Shown: positions 40,275 through 40,710 of the stretch, in pieces
Layout of the letters: every line of letters begins with the position of its first letter
Numbering within the stretch: position 1 is the first letter of the stretch
Assembly: GCA_038131165.1 (NCBI GenBank)
Contig: JAYPOZ010000031.1
Coordinates: 1-40,710 of the forward strand
Length of the DNA stretch: 40,710 nt
Direction of reading: 5' to 3'
From: UBA6544 sp038131165
GTDB taxonomy: Bacteria; Pseudomonadota; Alphaproteobacteria; UBA8366
Translations under genes and position numbers: made by a program
Notes under the pieces: model-generated
The model's input: only the letters and a program-made list of their open reading frames with translations
Database searches by the model: none
Told to the model about the DNA's origin: nothing

Positions 40275-40710
40275 ATGACCAAGAATATCGCTATTTCCGG
40301 TGGCGCTGGTTTCGTCGGCTCCAATCTCGCCTGCATGATCGCGCGCGATCGGCCCGATTATTCGGTCGTTGTGATGGACAATCTCAACCGCCGCGGCAGC
40401 GAATTGACCCTTGGCAGGCTCGCGGCGGCAGGAGTCGCGTTCAGACACGGCGATGTCCGCATCGCATCGGACGTCTCCGCACTCGGGCCCGTCGACTGCC
40501 TCATCGAGTGTTCCGCCGAGCCGAGCGCACTCGCAGGACGAGACGGCAGTCCTGAATATTTGCTGGGTACCAATTTGATTGGCGCCCTTAACTGCCTCGA
40601 GCATCTGCGCCAAACCGGCGGCGAGCTGATCTTTCTATCTTCGGGCCGGGTATATTCCATTCCCGCGCTCTTGGACCTGCCCCTCGTGGCCGTTGACTCT
40701 CGATTTCAGA
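40275..40710 (+). CDS. NAD-dependent epimerase, CDP-paratose 2-epimerase-like (partial)
   Basis: The first 145 codons of a gene cut by the window edge. The frame stays open to the last base. GGAGFVGSNLA (9-19) is the dinucleotide motif; MDNLNRRGSELTLGRL (34-49) and ECSAEPSALAG are typical of CDP-paratose/CDP-tyvelose 2-epimerase-like members of the extended SDR family, and LSSGRVYSI carries the Ser/Tyr region. GGATGA precedes the ATG. Beside UDP-glucuronate decarboxylase it suggests nucleotide-sugar synthesis for surface glycans. The exact sugar cannot be named. Confidence 0.82.
   Translation, partial: MTKNIAISGGAGFVGSNLACMIARDRPDYSVVVMDNLNRRGSELTLGRLAAAGVAFRHGDVRIASDVSALGPVDCLIECSAEPSALAGRDGSPEYLLGTNLIGALNCLEHLRQTGGELIFLSSGRVYSIPALLDLPLVAVDSRFQ

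Noticed and set aside
1..40710. Defence island, prophage, CRISPR or mobile element
   Set aside because: No spacer array, integrase, transposase, toxin-antitoxin pair or restriction gene was found; gene content is core metabolism and envelope.

Overview
The window is a compact, GC-rich stretch of an alphaproteobacterial chromosome. Several things point to an alphaproteobacterium, most likely of Rhodospirillales type: a TIGR02302/DUF4175-type membrane protein behind lysA, a DUF2125 protein, a MJ0042 zinc-ribbon protein divergent from ftsE, a chorismate mutase-hisC-tyrA run facing metX-metW, and adenosylcobalamin-dependent ribonucleotide reductase. This placement is inferred from gene content and order, not from a marker-gene comparison. 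I found no rRNA, tRNA, transposase, integrase, phage gene or CRISPR array. The region looks like core chromosome, and no stretch over 300 bases lacks a gene.

Layout: 0-6.2 kb holds a TauD-type dioxygenase, an uncharacterised protein, lepA, a small membrane protein, a minus-strand ACT-Nudix pair, an orphan 91-residue ORF and an RraA-like gene. From 6.3 to 10.6 kb lie a HIG1-like membrane protein, a PduO-type cobalamin adenosyltransferase, an uncharacterised Rossmann-like protein, etfB-etfA and 3-hydroxybutyryl-CoA dehydrogenase. From 10.6 to 18.1 kb, a copper pair (PCuAC and TlpA) diverges from argH-lptM-lysA-TIGR02302, which converges on the zinc-ribbon protein. From 18.2 to 23.6 kb, ftsE-ftsX-ydcF-plsC is followed by nrdJ. 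From 23.6 to 32.8 kb come an MscS channel, ChaC, DUF2125, the aromatic genes tyrA-hisC-chorismate mutase, and the methionine pair metX-metW. From 32.9 to 37.1 kb there is an ABC-2 exporter of GldA/F/G type and a TPR protein. The end holds a second 3-hydroxyacyl-CoA dehydrogenase, a 58-residue zinc-ribbon protein, a degenerate nuclease-fold protein, UDP-glucuronate decarboxylase and the start of an NAD-dependent epimerase that runs off the window.

Functional links: AdoCbl made by the adenosyltransferase can serve the B12-dependent reductase. ETF takes electrons from acyl-CoA dehydrogenases while the two hydroxyacyl-CoA dehydrogenases act later in beta-oxidation or polyhydroxybutyrate-linked metabolism. 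TlpA and PCuAC fit copper delivery to cytochrome oxidase. LptM, FtsEX, YdcF and PlsC all serve the envelope. The closing genes suggest the edge of a surface-polysaccharide locus.

No clearly new multi-gene system is evident. The observations most worth a second look are a nuclease-fold protein that has lost its catalytic residues and sits behind an easily missed 58-residue zinc-ribbon protein, a shortened P-protein-like chorismate mutase, a copper chaperone with a His/Met tail and an upstream dyad, and a near-consensus CtrA box in front of an orphan gene.
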